DNA of 64,000 nt from positions 62,001-126,000 of the forward strand of contig JACREQ010000032.1 in NCBI GenBank assembly GCA_016218155.1. The letters run 5' to 3'. The notes under the pieces are model-generated. The model was not told the origin of the DNA, did not search any database, and was given only the letters and a program-made list of their open reading frames with translations. The position numbers were made by a program, and so were the translations under genes. This DNA is from Bacteroidia bacterium (GTDB lineage Bacteria > Bacteroidota > Bacteroidia > Bacteroidales > GWA2-32-17). Each line of letters opens with the position of its first letter. Within the stretch, counting starts at the first letter, position 1. Shown piece after piece: positions 1-8,502 of the stretch.

Positions 1-174
1 TTATCATCGTTATTTATCGGATTAAAAATTCTTGTAGAGTATGATTATAGCCAATATGTTATTCTATCTTTGTTTTTAATAGGGATGATGTTCGTTCTTT
101 CGGGAGTTATTTTAGCTGCAGTAGAAGTAGTTAAAGGTTTTAAGATTATTAAAATCGAAATTCTCGATATTTAA
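1..174 (+). CDS. C-terminal fragment of a membrane protein (DUF2721-like)
   Basis: Frame 1 is open from the first base to a TAA at 172-174, giving the last 57 residues of a protein whose start lies outside the window. It has a hydrophobic segment (about residues 21-40, ILSLFLIGMMFVLSGVILAA) followed by a short charged tail ending KIEILDI. This resembles the C-terminus of small DUF2721-type membrane proteins, but the fragment is too short for a firm family call. A strong terminator follows immediately. Function is unknown. Confidence 0.6.
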   Translation, partial: LSSLFIGLKILVEYDYSQYVILSLFLIGMMFVLSGVILAAVEVVKGFKIIKIEILDI

Positions 175-197
175 TGTATTTCATAAAATGTATTATG

Positions 198-235
198 AAA
201 CCTAACTGGCTTTTTAGACCTGTTAGGTTTTTTTA
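198..235. terminator. Rho-independent terminator after the left-edge gene
   Basis: A 9-bp perfect stem (AAACCTAAC / GTTAGGTTT) with a 15-nt loop is followed by a run of T. It lies 24 bp after the stop of the partial + strand gene and before the 3' end of the minus-strand membrane protein. With A-rich and T-rich flanks it could serve both converging transcripts. Confidence 0.85.
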
Positions 236-250
236 TAACAAATTATAAAT

Positions 251-1057
251 TTATCCTTGTTTAATAACTCCTGTATTGTAATCTAACTGTGATCCGAACA
301 TACTATGAGGTATACTATATACTACTAAAGTAAGTATAGCTGCAAAAATAATCCAGCCTCGGCGTTCTTTATTCCAGTTTGCTCCAACTGCAAAAAGCCA
401 TCCTGTAAACCCAATAAGTGTTTTGTTATCTGTTAAATCCCAGCCAAAAGGAACACCTGTCCATAATTCGCCAAATGCAAATTTTTGTACTACCGGACCT
501 AAAAACAAACCTCCAATGATCATAACTAATAGAGTTATTAATGCCCATTTCTTTTGTTTAGCTCCTCTTCCAATTGCTAGTAAACCCGTGAAATTTGAAA
601 AAAACATAGCTAGAAACATAAAGAATATATGTGGAATTAGAACCCACATTGGTACACTACCTTTAAATCTTACTACTACAGGAGGTTCAGTTTCGAGTTT
701 GTCATTAGGATGTAATTTTAACCTAACAATATACTGTAATTTTCCTGCTGCAGGTTGTGATGGCATTGATGCGGTTAATGTATCACTGTGATTTTTCATT
801 TCTAATATTGTCCATTTATCAGGAGTATTGAAACGTTTATAATACAAATATCCACTAGCTTCTTTCCCAACTGCGGGAATATTTATGGCAAGATCTTTAC
901 CTGTATCAGATGAGCGAATAAGTTTGAACTTTACAATTTCATTGCCTGTTTGTATTTTACAACGTTTAGGGTAGGTTGGACCTGTAATGCGTTGATAATA
1001 GGCCGCAGATAATGTTATAATAAAAGCTAGTATCCAAAATATCCAAGTTTTTTTCAT
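251..1057 (-). CDS. Multi-pass membrane protein of unknown function, next to multiheme cytochrome
   Basis: The product is 268 aa. A longer reading frame begins upstream, but the start MKKTWIFWIL is chosen because it begins directly with an N-terminal hydrophobic helix. After this helix comes an extracytoplasmic region of about 125 residues with beta-rich composition. Four hydrophobic segments follow (VPMWVLIPHIFFMFLAMFF, WALITLLVMIIGGLFLG, TLIGFTGWLFAVGA, GWIIFAAILTLVVYSIPHS). No catalytic motif is recognised. It lies downstream of a multiheme cytochrome gene, separated by a terminator, so it is probably transcribed from its own promoter or by read-through. A membrane partner of an electron-transfer chain is possible, but that is inference from position only. 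Confidence 0.75.
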   Translation of the reverse strand: MKKTWIFWILAFIITLSAAYYQRITGPTYPKRCKIQTGNEIVKFKLIRSSDTGKDLAINIPAVGKEASGYLYYKRFNTPDKWTILEMKNHSDTLTASMPSQPAAGKLQYIVRLKLHPNDKLETEPPVVVRFKGSVPMWVLIPHIFFMFLAMFFSNFTGLLAIGRGAKQKKWALITLLVMIIGGLFLGPVVQKFAFGELWTGVPFGWDLTDNKTLIGFTGWLFAVGANWNKERRGWIIFAAILTLVVYSIPHSMFGSQLDYNTGVIKQG

Positions 1058-1108
1058 AAAATTATTTTTTTGTAAAAATAAAGAAAAAACATAGCTAAGC
1101 AAATTGTA

Positions 1109-1145
1109 TAAAAAAAGGGTTGCCGTATGGCAACCCTTTTTTGTT
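1109..1145. terminator. Rho-independent terminator after the multiheme cytochrome gene
   Basis: A long perfect stem (AAAAAGGGTTGCC / GGCAACCCTTTTT) with a four-base GTAT loop lies 17 bp beyond the cytochrome stop codon. A-runs and T-runs on either side give a U-tail in both directions. It separates the cytochrome from the downstream membrane protein. Confidence 0.92.
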
Positions 1146-1162
1146 ATTTTTTAAGCAATAGC

Positions 1163-2446
1163 TTACCAAGCAGAAAGTGAATTGGTTAATAAAGTTGTAA
1201 CATAGTTTGTATTGTGAATACCTAAACTATATTCTCTTAAAGCTAACTGGAAGTTAATAATTGTTCCCCACTGAGCATTTGTTAAACTTGGGAAACGATC
1301 TGTAGTTCCAGATGTCTTATAGAATCCACCAGGATTTGAAGAAGCATTATAGATGTTTAAATAACCATCATAATTGCCAGTTGATAAACCTAACCATAAG
1401 TTAGTTTCAGTAGCATCAACTTGTAAAATTGGATTTGTACCGTTACCTAAAGTGTTAATTTTAGTAGCTAACTGATCTAATAAAGATTTAATAGCAGCTT
1501 TTGTTCCAGTATAATCAGTGTTTGTTGAACTCATTCCTGTATGGCAATCAGTTGTATTACAACCGTTGAAATTTCCTTTAGCAACAAATGTATGTCCACC
1601 TGAACCATTTAATCTTGTAGCCATGTGACAATCCTGACATGAAGCATTGTTTGTATGGAATGAATTTGAATAACCAGTACCAAATTCAATACCACCCATA
1701 CCTGCATAAATAGCTCCAACTGAACCGTAATGGTTTCCAGATCTGAAACTTAAAGAAACTTTATTTGTTGAACTTGTGTATCTGCTGTAGAAAGTATCGT
1801 TTGGAGCAGAAACAAGAGCAGCATAATCCATTACATTACCTAAACCTGTTGAAGTTGTAGAAGTAGTAATTGGACGAGGTTGGTGACATTTAACACATAA
1901 GTTACTGATACCGTTATCAGCTGTTAAATTGATAGTTTTTGAACCACCATACATAGTCATTGGAACAGCAGCTGTTGTTGTTAAAGCTGGTAAATCTGTA
2001 GAATTATAAGTAGTATGTAAGCTACTATGACATGTGAAACAAGAAATGTTTCCAATAGCATTTGCTTGTGGTACTGTATATTGATTTGAATATGTTGTTG
2101 CACCTGTAGCAATTACGAAAGTTGCAGGTGTGTTATTAGCACAAACATATTTAAATCCTTCAGATTCGTGACATGGTGCACATTCTTGTCTACCTACTTC
2201 TTCTTCAGCAGCTAAACCTGTAAAATGTTTTGAGAAGTCATACTCCTGAGCAATAGCTTCAACTACAGTAGCGTTGTGGCAAAGTTTACAAGTTTCGTTT
2301 GCGTCAACACCGTCTTGTCCGGCTGGTCCTTGTGGTCCCATTGCACCATCAACGCCGTCAGCAGGTTTTTTACAACCTGTAAAAACTAAAATTAGCATTA
2401 AAGTTGCTACAGCAGTAATGCTTAAAAAAATGTTTGTTTTCTTCAT
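1163..2446 (-). CDS. Multiheme c-type cytochrome lipoprotein with a collagen-like linker
   Basis: The product is 427 aa. It begins with a lipoprotein signal peptide with lipobox FTGC (Cys25), so it is probably lipid-anchored outside the inner membrane. Residues 31-46 contain Gly-X-Y triplets (GVDGAMGPQGPAGQDG), a collagen-like spacer. Five CXXCH heme c sites follow: CKLCH 53-57, CAPCH 89-93, CFTCH 136-140, CVKCH 184-188 and CQDCH 270-274. A sixth possible site, CNTTDCH 296-302, has four residues between the cysteines. The C-terminal 120 residues lack heme motifs. The role is probably periplasmic or surface electron transfer; the donor and acceptor cannot be deduced. Heme synthesis and cytochrome c maturation genes lie nearby on the same strand. 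Confidence 0.88.
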   Translation of the reverse strand: MKKTNIFLSITAVATLMLILVFTGCKKPADGVDGAMGPQGPAGQDGVDANETCKLCHNATVVEAIAQEYDFSKHFTGLAAEEEVGRQECAPCHESEGFKYVCANNTPATFVIATGATTYSNQYTVPQANAIGNISCFTCHSSLHTTYNSTDLPALTTTAAVPMTMYGGSKTINLTADNGISNLCVKCHQPRPITTSTTSTGLGNVMDYAALVSAPNDTFYSRYTSSTNKVSLSFRSGNHYGSVGAIYAGMGGIEFGTGYSNSFHTNNASCQDCHMATRLNGSGGHTFVAKGNFNGCNTTDCHTGMSSTNTDYTGTKAAIKSLLDQLATKINTLGNGTNPILQVDATETNLWLGLSTGNYDGYLNIYNASSNPGGFYKTSGTTDRFPSLTNAQWGTIINFQLALREYSLGIHNTNYVTTLLTNSLSAW

Positions 2447-2493
2447 AGAATAAATGTTTATTAGTGAATATTAATTTTAAAATTTCTTTCGAA

Positions 2494-2501
2494 CAAATAT
2501 A
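2494..2501 (-). promoter_or_regulatory. Candidate -7 box for the cytochrome gene
   Basis: On the minus strand this reads TATATTTG, a perfect match to the Bacteroidetes -7 consensus TAnnTTTG, 48 bp upstream of the cytochrome start codon. No clear -33 TTTG is seen at the usual distance, so an activator may be needed. Confidence 0.5.
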
Positions 2502-2626
2502 AATAAGTAATAATATCTATTTAATATTTAATAAAGTAATTTGTGCGGAATTATTATGATGTTTAGCGCATAATGGTCAGTATAAGCCATGATATATACG
2601 ACTAAAGTCGCAACAATACGTGTTAA

Positions 2627-2656
2627 AAAACACAATATGTATAATGATTGTGTTTT
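2627..2656. repeat. Perfect inverted repeat in the 415-bp gap between crp and the cytochrome
   Basis: A 10-bp perfect inverted repeat (AAAACACAAT / ATTGTGTTTT) has a 10-nt spacer. It lies about 205 bp past the stop of the Crp/Fnr gene and about 180 bp upstream of the cytochrome start. It could be a weak terminator for the regulator gene or an operator. I see no gene in the rest of 2447-2861, which is AT-rich. Confidence 0.5.
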
Positions 2657-2861
2657 GGAATGCGAATAGTAATGCTCGTAATATACTGGAATGTAAATGT
2701 GTATGTGATCAAAAGTTCAAGAGTATTGTTAGATTATGCTATTTAATTATGAATGGCTAATAATTAAACATAGAAAATCATTCTTTTAAAAATTCAAAAA
2801 ATATCAGTTAAATTTCTTCTTAAAAGTCTTTAATTGTTAAAAAAAATTAATTCAAAATTAA

Positions 2862-3542
2862 CTATCCGTTATTACTTATTTGGGCAAGTTTTTCTAAATC
2901 TAAAATTGTAATAACATTATTATGTATTTTTATAATCTTTTCGTTATCAAGACTTTTAAGTACTCTCGTTGTTGTGTCTTTAGACATTCCTGTCATGTCA
3001 GCAATATCATACTTTGTTATTGAGAGCGTTATAGGATTAGTTTGATATATGTCATTATATAAATATAGTATAGTTTCAGCTATTCTGCCATTAACCTGTT
3101 TTTGAGTAAGGCTAATAAATTTATTATAATATTGCATAGAATGAATGCAAATACTTTGAGTTAGCAAATCGTAAACTTTTGAGTTTTTGCGAGCGATTTC
3201 TTTATATGATTCCAAATCGTAAAAATAACATGTACAGTCTTCGATAGCCATTACTGAAAATTGATGTTGACTACCAACATAAGAAGCTAAAACACCAATA
3301 ATTTCATTGGGTTTAATTAGTCTGATAATAAGGTTCTTATCGCCATAGCCTTCAATGTAAGATTTTGCAAGTCCAGTAGTTAGAAACATTAACTGAGCTG
3401 TTTTTGTTCCTCTTTTGAAAATTACTTCTCCGGCTTTATAACTTACTTCGTATTTAGTTTTTTCAAGAAGATCAAATTCTTTATCAGTCATATACTGAAA
3501 TACTTCCGGAAGATTGGCTAAAGATCTTTTTCTCGAATTCAT
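2862..3542 (-). CDS. Crp/Fnr-family transcriptional regulator
   Basis: The product is 226 aa, the usual length. An N-terminal cyclic-nucleotide-binding-type beta-roll (about residues 20-115, KAGEVIFKRG, LMFLTTGLAKSYI) leads through a dimerisation helix into a winged helix (about 150-220) with recognition-helix sequence MSKDTTTRVLKSLDNE. The N-terminal Cys cluster of FNR is absent, so it is not an FNR-type Fe-S oxygen sensor. It may bind a small ligand or heme. It lies just downstream of the heme operon and upstream of the cytochrome gene, all on the same strand, so control of respiration or heme supply is a reasonable inference. Confidence 0.88.
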   Translation of the reverse strand: MNSRKRSLANLPEVFQYMTDKEFDLLEKTKYEVSYKAGEVIFKRGTKTAQLMFLTTGLAKSYIEGYGDKNLIIRLIKPNEIIGVLASYVGSQHQFSVMAIEDCTCYFYDLESYKEIARKNSKVYDLLTQSICIHSMQYYNKFISLTQKQVNGRIAETILYLYNDIYQTNPITLSITKYDIADMTGMSKDTTTRVLKSLDNEKIIKIHNNVITILDLEKLAQISNNG

Positions 3543-3565
3543 TTTATTGATAAATCATATATTGC

Positions 3566-3573
3566 CAAATTTA
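3566..3573 (-). promoter_or_regulatory. Candidate -7 box for the Crp/Fnr gene
   Basis: On the minus strand this reads TAAATTTG, matching TAnnTTTG, 24 bp upstream of the start codon. No convincing -33 element is visible. Confidence 0.5.
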
Positions 3574-3724
3574 TAAAAAAAAATAATAGGATGAATATAA
3601 ATCGTAGTTAAAACGATATAAAATGTGAAAAATACGTTAAAAGCCAAAAATATTTTCGTTATTTAAGCAAATATGAATTTGATTTTTTATGAAATCAGTA
3701 AGGTAATAGAGATGAAAATTGTTG

Positions 3725-5107
3725 TTATTCTTTATTTGTTGCCCTTTTTGCAAGTTCTTTACCCTGTTTAATTCTATCAGCCATGCCAATACCATCTTTA
3801 AGATTTCCGCCAAAAATTAATCCCGGATATTTATTTTCAAGTGTTTTAATCTGATTAAAACGCTCTTCTGATTCAATTCCGTATTGTGGAATTGCACCTT
3901 TATGCCAGTATAATTTAAATAATGAAGGGTTAAATTTTGAAGGCTTCATTAATTGCATAAACTCTTTTTCAATTATGGTTTTTATTTCTGTTTCTGATTT
4001 TTCGAAAAGATAGTTTTTACGCATTCCTCCAATAAACATTGTGAATAATGTTCCATTCTCAGGAGTTCTGTTCATGAAAAGTGTAGACATAAAAAGTACA
4101 CCAAGCACATCACGGTTTTCAACAAAAGGAATAAGACCGCCAAAACCTTCGGGATTAAAGCCGTCCCAATTTTCGAAACCTAAAACTACTTCAACAACAT
4201 TTGCATATTGTAATGTCGTAATTGGAGCAAGAGTTACCTTATCTAAAAATGTCAAGTAGTTATCTAATTCAAATGCTCCTGTAGTTGTAATTAACTTATT
4301 TGATTTAATTGTAATTTCTTTTCCTTCCGAGTTTTTTAAAGTTGTAATATATTTTCCGTCGGTATAATTTATTTGTAAATCAGATGAACCTAAAATAAAC
4401 TTATCTGTACCTGCTTCTTCATAAAGTGTATTTATTAATACTGATAGACCACCTTTTACAGAAAACACTTTTTTAGTGGCTTTCATTTCTCTTTCGGTTT
4501 TCTTTTTAAATCCTTTTTTTATTGAACCACCAATAAAACTGCCATATTCCTGTTCTAACTTGTATAGTTTTGGCATGGCATGGCGGGTAATAAGAATTTT
4601 AGGATCACCAGAATAAACACCCAGAATAAAAGGATCAATAGCGTAATCTAAAAAACTTTTTCCCATTCTGCGAAGTACCATCTGTGCAAGGCTTTCGTTT
4701 GGGTCCTTACCACGTGAGCGAAACGGTTCTCCAAGAATTCTGAATTTATCTCCTGTAGTAAAAAGGGGGGTGGTAATACCTTTCCAGATACCAGATGGCA
4801 GTGGTTCCCATTTACTGTTTTTAAGAATAAATCTTTTATTTACGTTTTTTCCAGGAATATCAATCTCACATTTTTTTCCTAGATCTTCAAATAATTCTGC
4901 AACCTCAGGTTGTCCAACTACACCAGTGTTTGGACCGGTTTCTACAATATATCCATTATGTTTTTCAGTTTGAATAACTCCACCAACTTTATCTTTTTTT
5001 TCTATTACTATAAAATCTGCTTTCTCTTTGTTTAAATAATATGCAGAAGTTAGTCCTGTTAACCCGGCACCTATAATTACTATGTCTTTTTCAATATTTG
5101 AGCTCAT
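3725..5107 (-). CDS. hemG: Protoporphyrinogen oxidase (FAD-dependent, HemG/HemY type)
   Basis: The product is 460 aa, typical of the FAD-dependent oxygenic-type enzyme (called HemG or HemY in different annotation schemes). The N-terminal dinucleotide fold is clear: IVIIGAGLTGLT (residues 9-20), then an acidic end to the second strand (VIEKKDKVGG). The C-terminus carries the second FAD motif (LIFGGNLKDGIGMADRIKQG). It oxidises protoporphyrinogen IX to protoporphyrin IX. The neighbouring oxygen-independent HemN favours the protoporphyrin route over the coproporphyrin route. Its start lies inside the end of hemH (17-bp overlap), and it is the last gene of the heme operon. Confidence 0.9.
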   Translation of the reverse strand: MSSNIEKDIVIIGAGLTGLTSAYYLNKEKADFIVIEKKDKVGGVIQTEKHNGYIVETGPNTGVVGQPEVAELFEDLGKKCEIDIPGKNVNKRFILKNSKWEPLPSGIWKGITTPLFTTGDKFRILGEPFRSRGKDPNESLAQMVLRRMGKSFLDYAIDPFILGVYSGDPKILITRHAMPKLYKLEQEYGSFIGGSIKKGFKKKTEREMKATKKVFSVKGGLSVLINTLYEEAGTDKFILGSSDLQINYTDGKYITTLKNSEGKEITIKSNKLITTTGAFELDNYLTFLDKVTLAPITTLQYANVVEVVLGFENWDGFNPEGFGGLIPFVENRDVLGVLFMSTLFMNRTPENGTLFTMFIGGMRKNYLFEKSETEIKTIIEKEFMQLMKPSKFNPSLFKLYWHKGAIPQYGIESEERFNQIKTLENKYPGLIFGGNLKDGIGMADRIKQGKELAKRATNKE

Positions 5108-6020
5108 AAACTATATTTTTAATCATCTCTGTAAATGATGTATGTATTGCTGGGATTTTTACTCTTGATATGTTAATTTTTATTTCATTCTTTATTGTTG
5201 GTATAATCTGATTATCCAGATCATAAAGAGTTTCAAGATTTTCACTAACAAAACTTATAGGAATAATTACAATTTCATTTTTATCTTTTAATGCTAATTC
5301 TTTAATCGTTGTTATAGTATCTGGACCTAACCACGTTTTCGGATTCATGCCTGATTGATACGAGACTTTGTATTCTAATCCCAAAGAGTTTGCAATTAAT
5401 TTTGCTGATTCCTCTATACCTTTTTGATAAGTGTCTCCTTTTTTTATAAAAGAAACCGGAATTGAATGTGCACTAAAAAGAAGTAGTGGATTTGTTAAAT
5501 TATTCTCTTTGTTATGAAATGAAATAATGTTGTTCCAGAATTCTATAAAATATTTATTAGTAAAAAATTCTTTGGCAACTTTAATTTTTATTTGCGGAAA
5601 ATTGTTTTTAATTTTCTCAATATCAAAAGCTACACTTTCAGTTGTTGTAATACTTGCTTGTGGGTATAATGGAATTGCAATAATGTTTTTAATGTTTTCA
5701 TTATTAAATTCCGAAATAGCTGTTGAAATAAATGGTTCAGAATAGGAATATGCAGCTTTTACTTTAAATGATGTTCCTAATGTGTTCTGTGTTATTATAA
5801 CTAATTTATCAGTATCTTTTTTAATAGGAGTGCCTCCAATTATTTGGTACCTGCTCCACGATTTTTTATAACGCGTACTACTAATGTAAAAAGATAAAAG
5901 ATTTCTGATAATGTATGGTGCTGGAATTATGTGCTTATCAAGAAACATGAGTCGTAAAAACTTTTTTACCTCCAAAGGACTTTCTGGTCCACCCATGTTG
6001 ATAAGCAAAACACCGGTCAT
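5091..6020 (-). CDS. hemH: Ferrochelatase
   Basis: The product is 309 aa, the usual length. It begins MTGVLLINMGGPESPLEV, the family's N-terminal signature. It contains the active-site His segment LLFSAHSIPVSF and the SYQSGMNPKTWLGPDT segment typical of ferrochelatases. It inserts Fe(II) into protoporphyrin IX, the last step of protoheme synthesis. It overlaps hemN by 4 bp and hemG by 17 bp, so translation of the three genes is probably coupled. Confidence 0.93.
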   Translation of the reverse strand: MTGVLLINMGGPESPLEVKKFLRLMFLDKHIIPAPYIIRNLLSFYISSTRYKKSWSRYQIIGGTPIKKDTDKLVIITQNTLGTSFKVKAAYSYSEPFISTAISEFNNENIKNIIAIPLYPQASITTTESVAFDIEKIKNNFPQIKIKVAKEFFTNKYFIEFWNNIISFHNKENNLTNPLLLFSAHSIPVSFIKKGDTYQKGIEESAKLIANSLGLEYKVSYQSGMNPKTWLGPDTITTIKELALKDKNEIVIIPISFVSENLETLYDLDNQIIPTIKNEIKINISRVKIPAIHTSFTEMIKNIVYELKY

Positions 6021-7396
6021 ATTGTTTTTGAATATTTGTCGCCTTCAGTGTTTAACTGAGGATCAAAAGCCATAGCAATATTTCTGACAATTAACATTCC
6101 GGTTTTGCTAACATTTATTCCTTTGTCTGTAATAGTTAATAATCTATCATTAACAAATTCCAGAAGTTTTTCTTCGTTATAACCAATAATCGATTTTACT
6201 TCATCTCCAGTAATAAAAAAACGTTCGCCAATTTCAGTGAAATCAACAACACCATTGCACATTGTTTCATCAATTACTTCTTTACAGATTTGTTCATTAA
6301 AACTTAATGAATAACCTCTTTCAACAGCTAATCCTTCTGCTTCGATTCTTTGCATGTATTTAGTCAAAGATTTTTCATTCTGGCTAAAACCGCCCCATAG
6401 CTGGGTTATTGAAGAACAACCAAAACCATAAACCTGTCCTGTTGTCTCCTTTGTGCAGTATCCCTGAAAATTTCTATGTAGTTGTTTCTCACGCAATGCT
6501 TTTGAAAGATCATCGGTTGGTTTTGCATAATGGTCTAATCCTATTTGTTCGTAGCCACTATTTGCAACAATATCCATTGAGGAAAGAAACATAGAAAGTT
6601 TTTCTTCAGGAGTTGGTAAACCTAATTTTTCAAGATTTTTTTGTTCATCCATTACCCATGGAACATGAGCATATGAAAATGTTACTAGACGGTCAGGTGA
6701 TAGTTCTATTGCTTGTTTTATTGTATTGTTAAAACTTTCTACAGTTTGTCCTGGTAGACCATATATAAAGTCGTAGTTAACTCCTGTGAATCCTGCTTCA
6801 CGTATAATTTTTATTAATTCGTTATGTGGAAGTTTTGAGTGTAGTCTGTTAACACAATCCAGAATTTTTGGGTTAAAATCCTGAATTCCTATGCTGATTC
6901 GGTTAAATCCGGAATCTCTTAAAAAATGGATTTCATTATAATCAAGATAAGCAGGATTGCATTCAATTGCAATTTCGGCAGTATTACTAATTTTAAATAG
7001 ACTGCGAATCTCATTCATTACTCTGTTAATGTGTTCGTGCCTGATAGAGTTTGGAGTTCCGCCGCCCCAATGAATCTGTGTAACTTGTCTGTCTTTTGTG
7101 TTAATGTGATTTGCTATTGAGTGTATTTCTTTTATTAAGCAATCAATATATCTTATAACAACTTTCTCACTTTCAAAAAGTGTAGTGTTACAACCGCAAA
7201 AATGGCAACGTTGTGAGCAAAATGGAATATGAATATAAATCGAAATATTTTCGGGTCCTACAGTGTTAGATTCTTCAACGTGAGCTAATAAGTGATTATT
7301 GTTATATTTATTGTGAAAAAAATTAGCTGGCGGATAACTTGTGTATCTTGGTCCCGGGCGATTATATTTTAATAATACTTGCTTTTTGTTTTCCAT
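6017..7396 (-). CDS. hemN: Oxygen-independent coproporphyrinogen III oxidase
   Basis: The product is 459 aa, the length of true HemN. The radical-SAM cysteines are Cys60, Cys64 and Cys67 in FCSQRCHFCGC, with the following GC typical of HemN. The SAM-binding HWGGGTPNSI follows. The C-terminal HemN domain is present, including the substrate-region segment YGFGCSSITQLWGG. It decarboxylates coproporphyrinogen III to protoporphyrinogen IX without oxygen, which suggests heme synthesis under low oxygen. It lies 7 bp after hemE and overlaps hemH. Confidence 0.94.
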   Translation of the reverse strand: MENKKQVLLKYNRPGPRYTSYPPANFFHNKYNNNHLLAHVEESNTVGPENISIYIHIPFCSQRCHFCGCNTTLFESEKVVIRYIDCLIKEIHSIANHINTKDRQVTQIHWGGGTPNSIRHEHINRVMNEIRSLFKISNTAEIAIECNPAYLDYNEIHFLRDSGFNRISIGIQDFNPKILDCVNRLHSKLPHNELIKIIREAGFTGVNYDFIYGLPGQTVESFNNTIKQAIELSPDRLVTFSYAHVPWVMDEQKNLEKLGLPTPEEKLSMFLSSMDIVANSGYEQIGLDHYAKPTDDLSKALREKQLHRNFQGYCTKETTGQVYGFGCSSITQLWGGFSQNEKSLTKYMQRIEAEGLAVERGYSLSFNEQICKEVIDETMCNGVVDFTEIGERFFITGDEVKSIIGYNEEKLLEFVNDRLLTITDKGINVSKTGMLIVRNIAMAFDPQLNTEGDKYSKTI

Positions 7397-7403
7397 TGTA
7401 ATA

Positions 7404-8429
7404 TTATCTTTTCCAGTTTGCGGATTTTATCCAGTCTATAGCATATTTTGCATTTTCAAAAGGAGTGTTTGGAAGTACTCCGTGACCTAAATTAAATATC
7501 CATTTTGTTTCTTTGCTTCCAAAATCAATATAAGTTTCAAGTTCTTTCTTTAAAACTGCCGGTGAAGTTAAAAGTAAGCGAGGATCTAAATTTCCTTGTA
7601 ATCCAACTTCTGATCCAACTTGTTTGCGAACTTGTGCAATATCAGCTTGCCAGTCGATGCTAACAACGTCTGCAATATTGTAATTCATATCAACTATTCC
7701 GTTGCCAATCCCTTTTGGGAAAAAGAAGAATGGTGTTCCTGTTGCTCTCACTGTTTTTCCGATTTTTTCAACAGCTGGAAGGAAAAGTTTTTTATAAATA
7801 GGATAAGGAATTAATCCTGCATGGGTCTCGAAAAGCTGAAATGCTTCAACTCCACTTTCAATTTGTTTTTGTGCATATACCTGAGATATTTCTACTATCA
7901 TATCAACAAGTTTTGCAGTTAATTCAGGTTGCTCAAAAATGAATTTTGTTGCATCAGGAAATTCATGATTAGAACTTAAACCCTGAATCATATAAGATAA
8001 AACAGTTAATGGTGCACCACAGAAACCAATTAATGGAACTTCTTTAGGTTTACTTTCATTAATTATTTTAATTGCTTTGTAAATATATTCAAAGAACGAA
8101 GCATCAGGATGCAAGTGTTCCAAAGGATTTGAAACTTCTTTTAATGGTTTTTCAAAACGTGGGCCTTTGTCGGAAAATTCTACTTTTAATCCCATAGCCT
8201 GAGGAACAACAAGAATATCTGAGAATAGAATTGCAGCATCAACACCTAAATCATCAACAGGAAGTAATGTGACTTTTGCAGCTAATTCCGGTTCAAGCAT
8301 TAATTCGCTGAAAGTATAAGTTTCGCGAAGTTTAAGATATGATGGCAAAACTCTTCCAGCCTGACGCATAAACCAAACCGGTGGACGTTCACATTTTTTT
8401 CCTTTTACTGTATCTAAAAATATTGACAT
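7404..8429 (-). CDS. hemE: Uroporphyrinogen decarboxylase
   Basis: The product is 341 aa, the typical length. It has the N-terminal signature RPPVWFMRQAGRVLPSY, the substrate-carboxylate-binding arginine region. The GFCGAPLTVLSYM segment and the C-terminal FNLGHGVLPNTP motif are also characteristic. It converts uroporphyrinogen III to coproporphyrinogen III in the cytoplasm. The gene lies 73 bp after hemL and 7 bp before hemN. Confidence 0.95.
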   Translation of the reverse strand: MSIFLDTVKGKKCERPPVWFMRQAGRVLPSYLKLRETYTFSELMLEPELAAKVTLLPVDDLGVDAAILFSDILVVPQAMGLKVEFSDKGPRFEKPLKEVSNPLEHLHPDASFFEYIYKAIKIINESKPKEVPLIGFCGAPLTVLSYMIQGLSSNHEFPDATKFIFEQPELTAKLVDMIVEISQVYAQKQIESGVEAFQLFETHAGLIPYPIYKKLFLPAVEKIGKTVRATGTPFFFFPKGIGNGIVDMNYNIADVVSIDWQADIAQVRKQVGSEVGLQGNLDPRLLLTSPAVLKKELETYIDFGSKETKWIFNLGHGVLPNTPFENAKYAIDWIKSANWKR

Positions 8430-8502
8430 TTAAATGATTGTTTAATGTTAAATGATTAATGAAAAATGTTCACTGTTAATTGTTATATGTTTCTTTCTTT
8501 TG

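Noticed and set aside
423-791. 122-codon plus-strand open frame
   Set aside because: Antisense to the membrane protein gene at 251-1057, without signal or domain.
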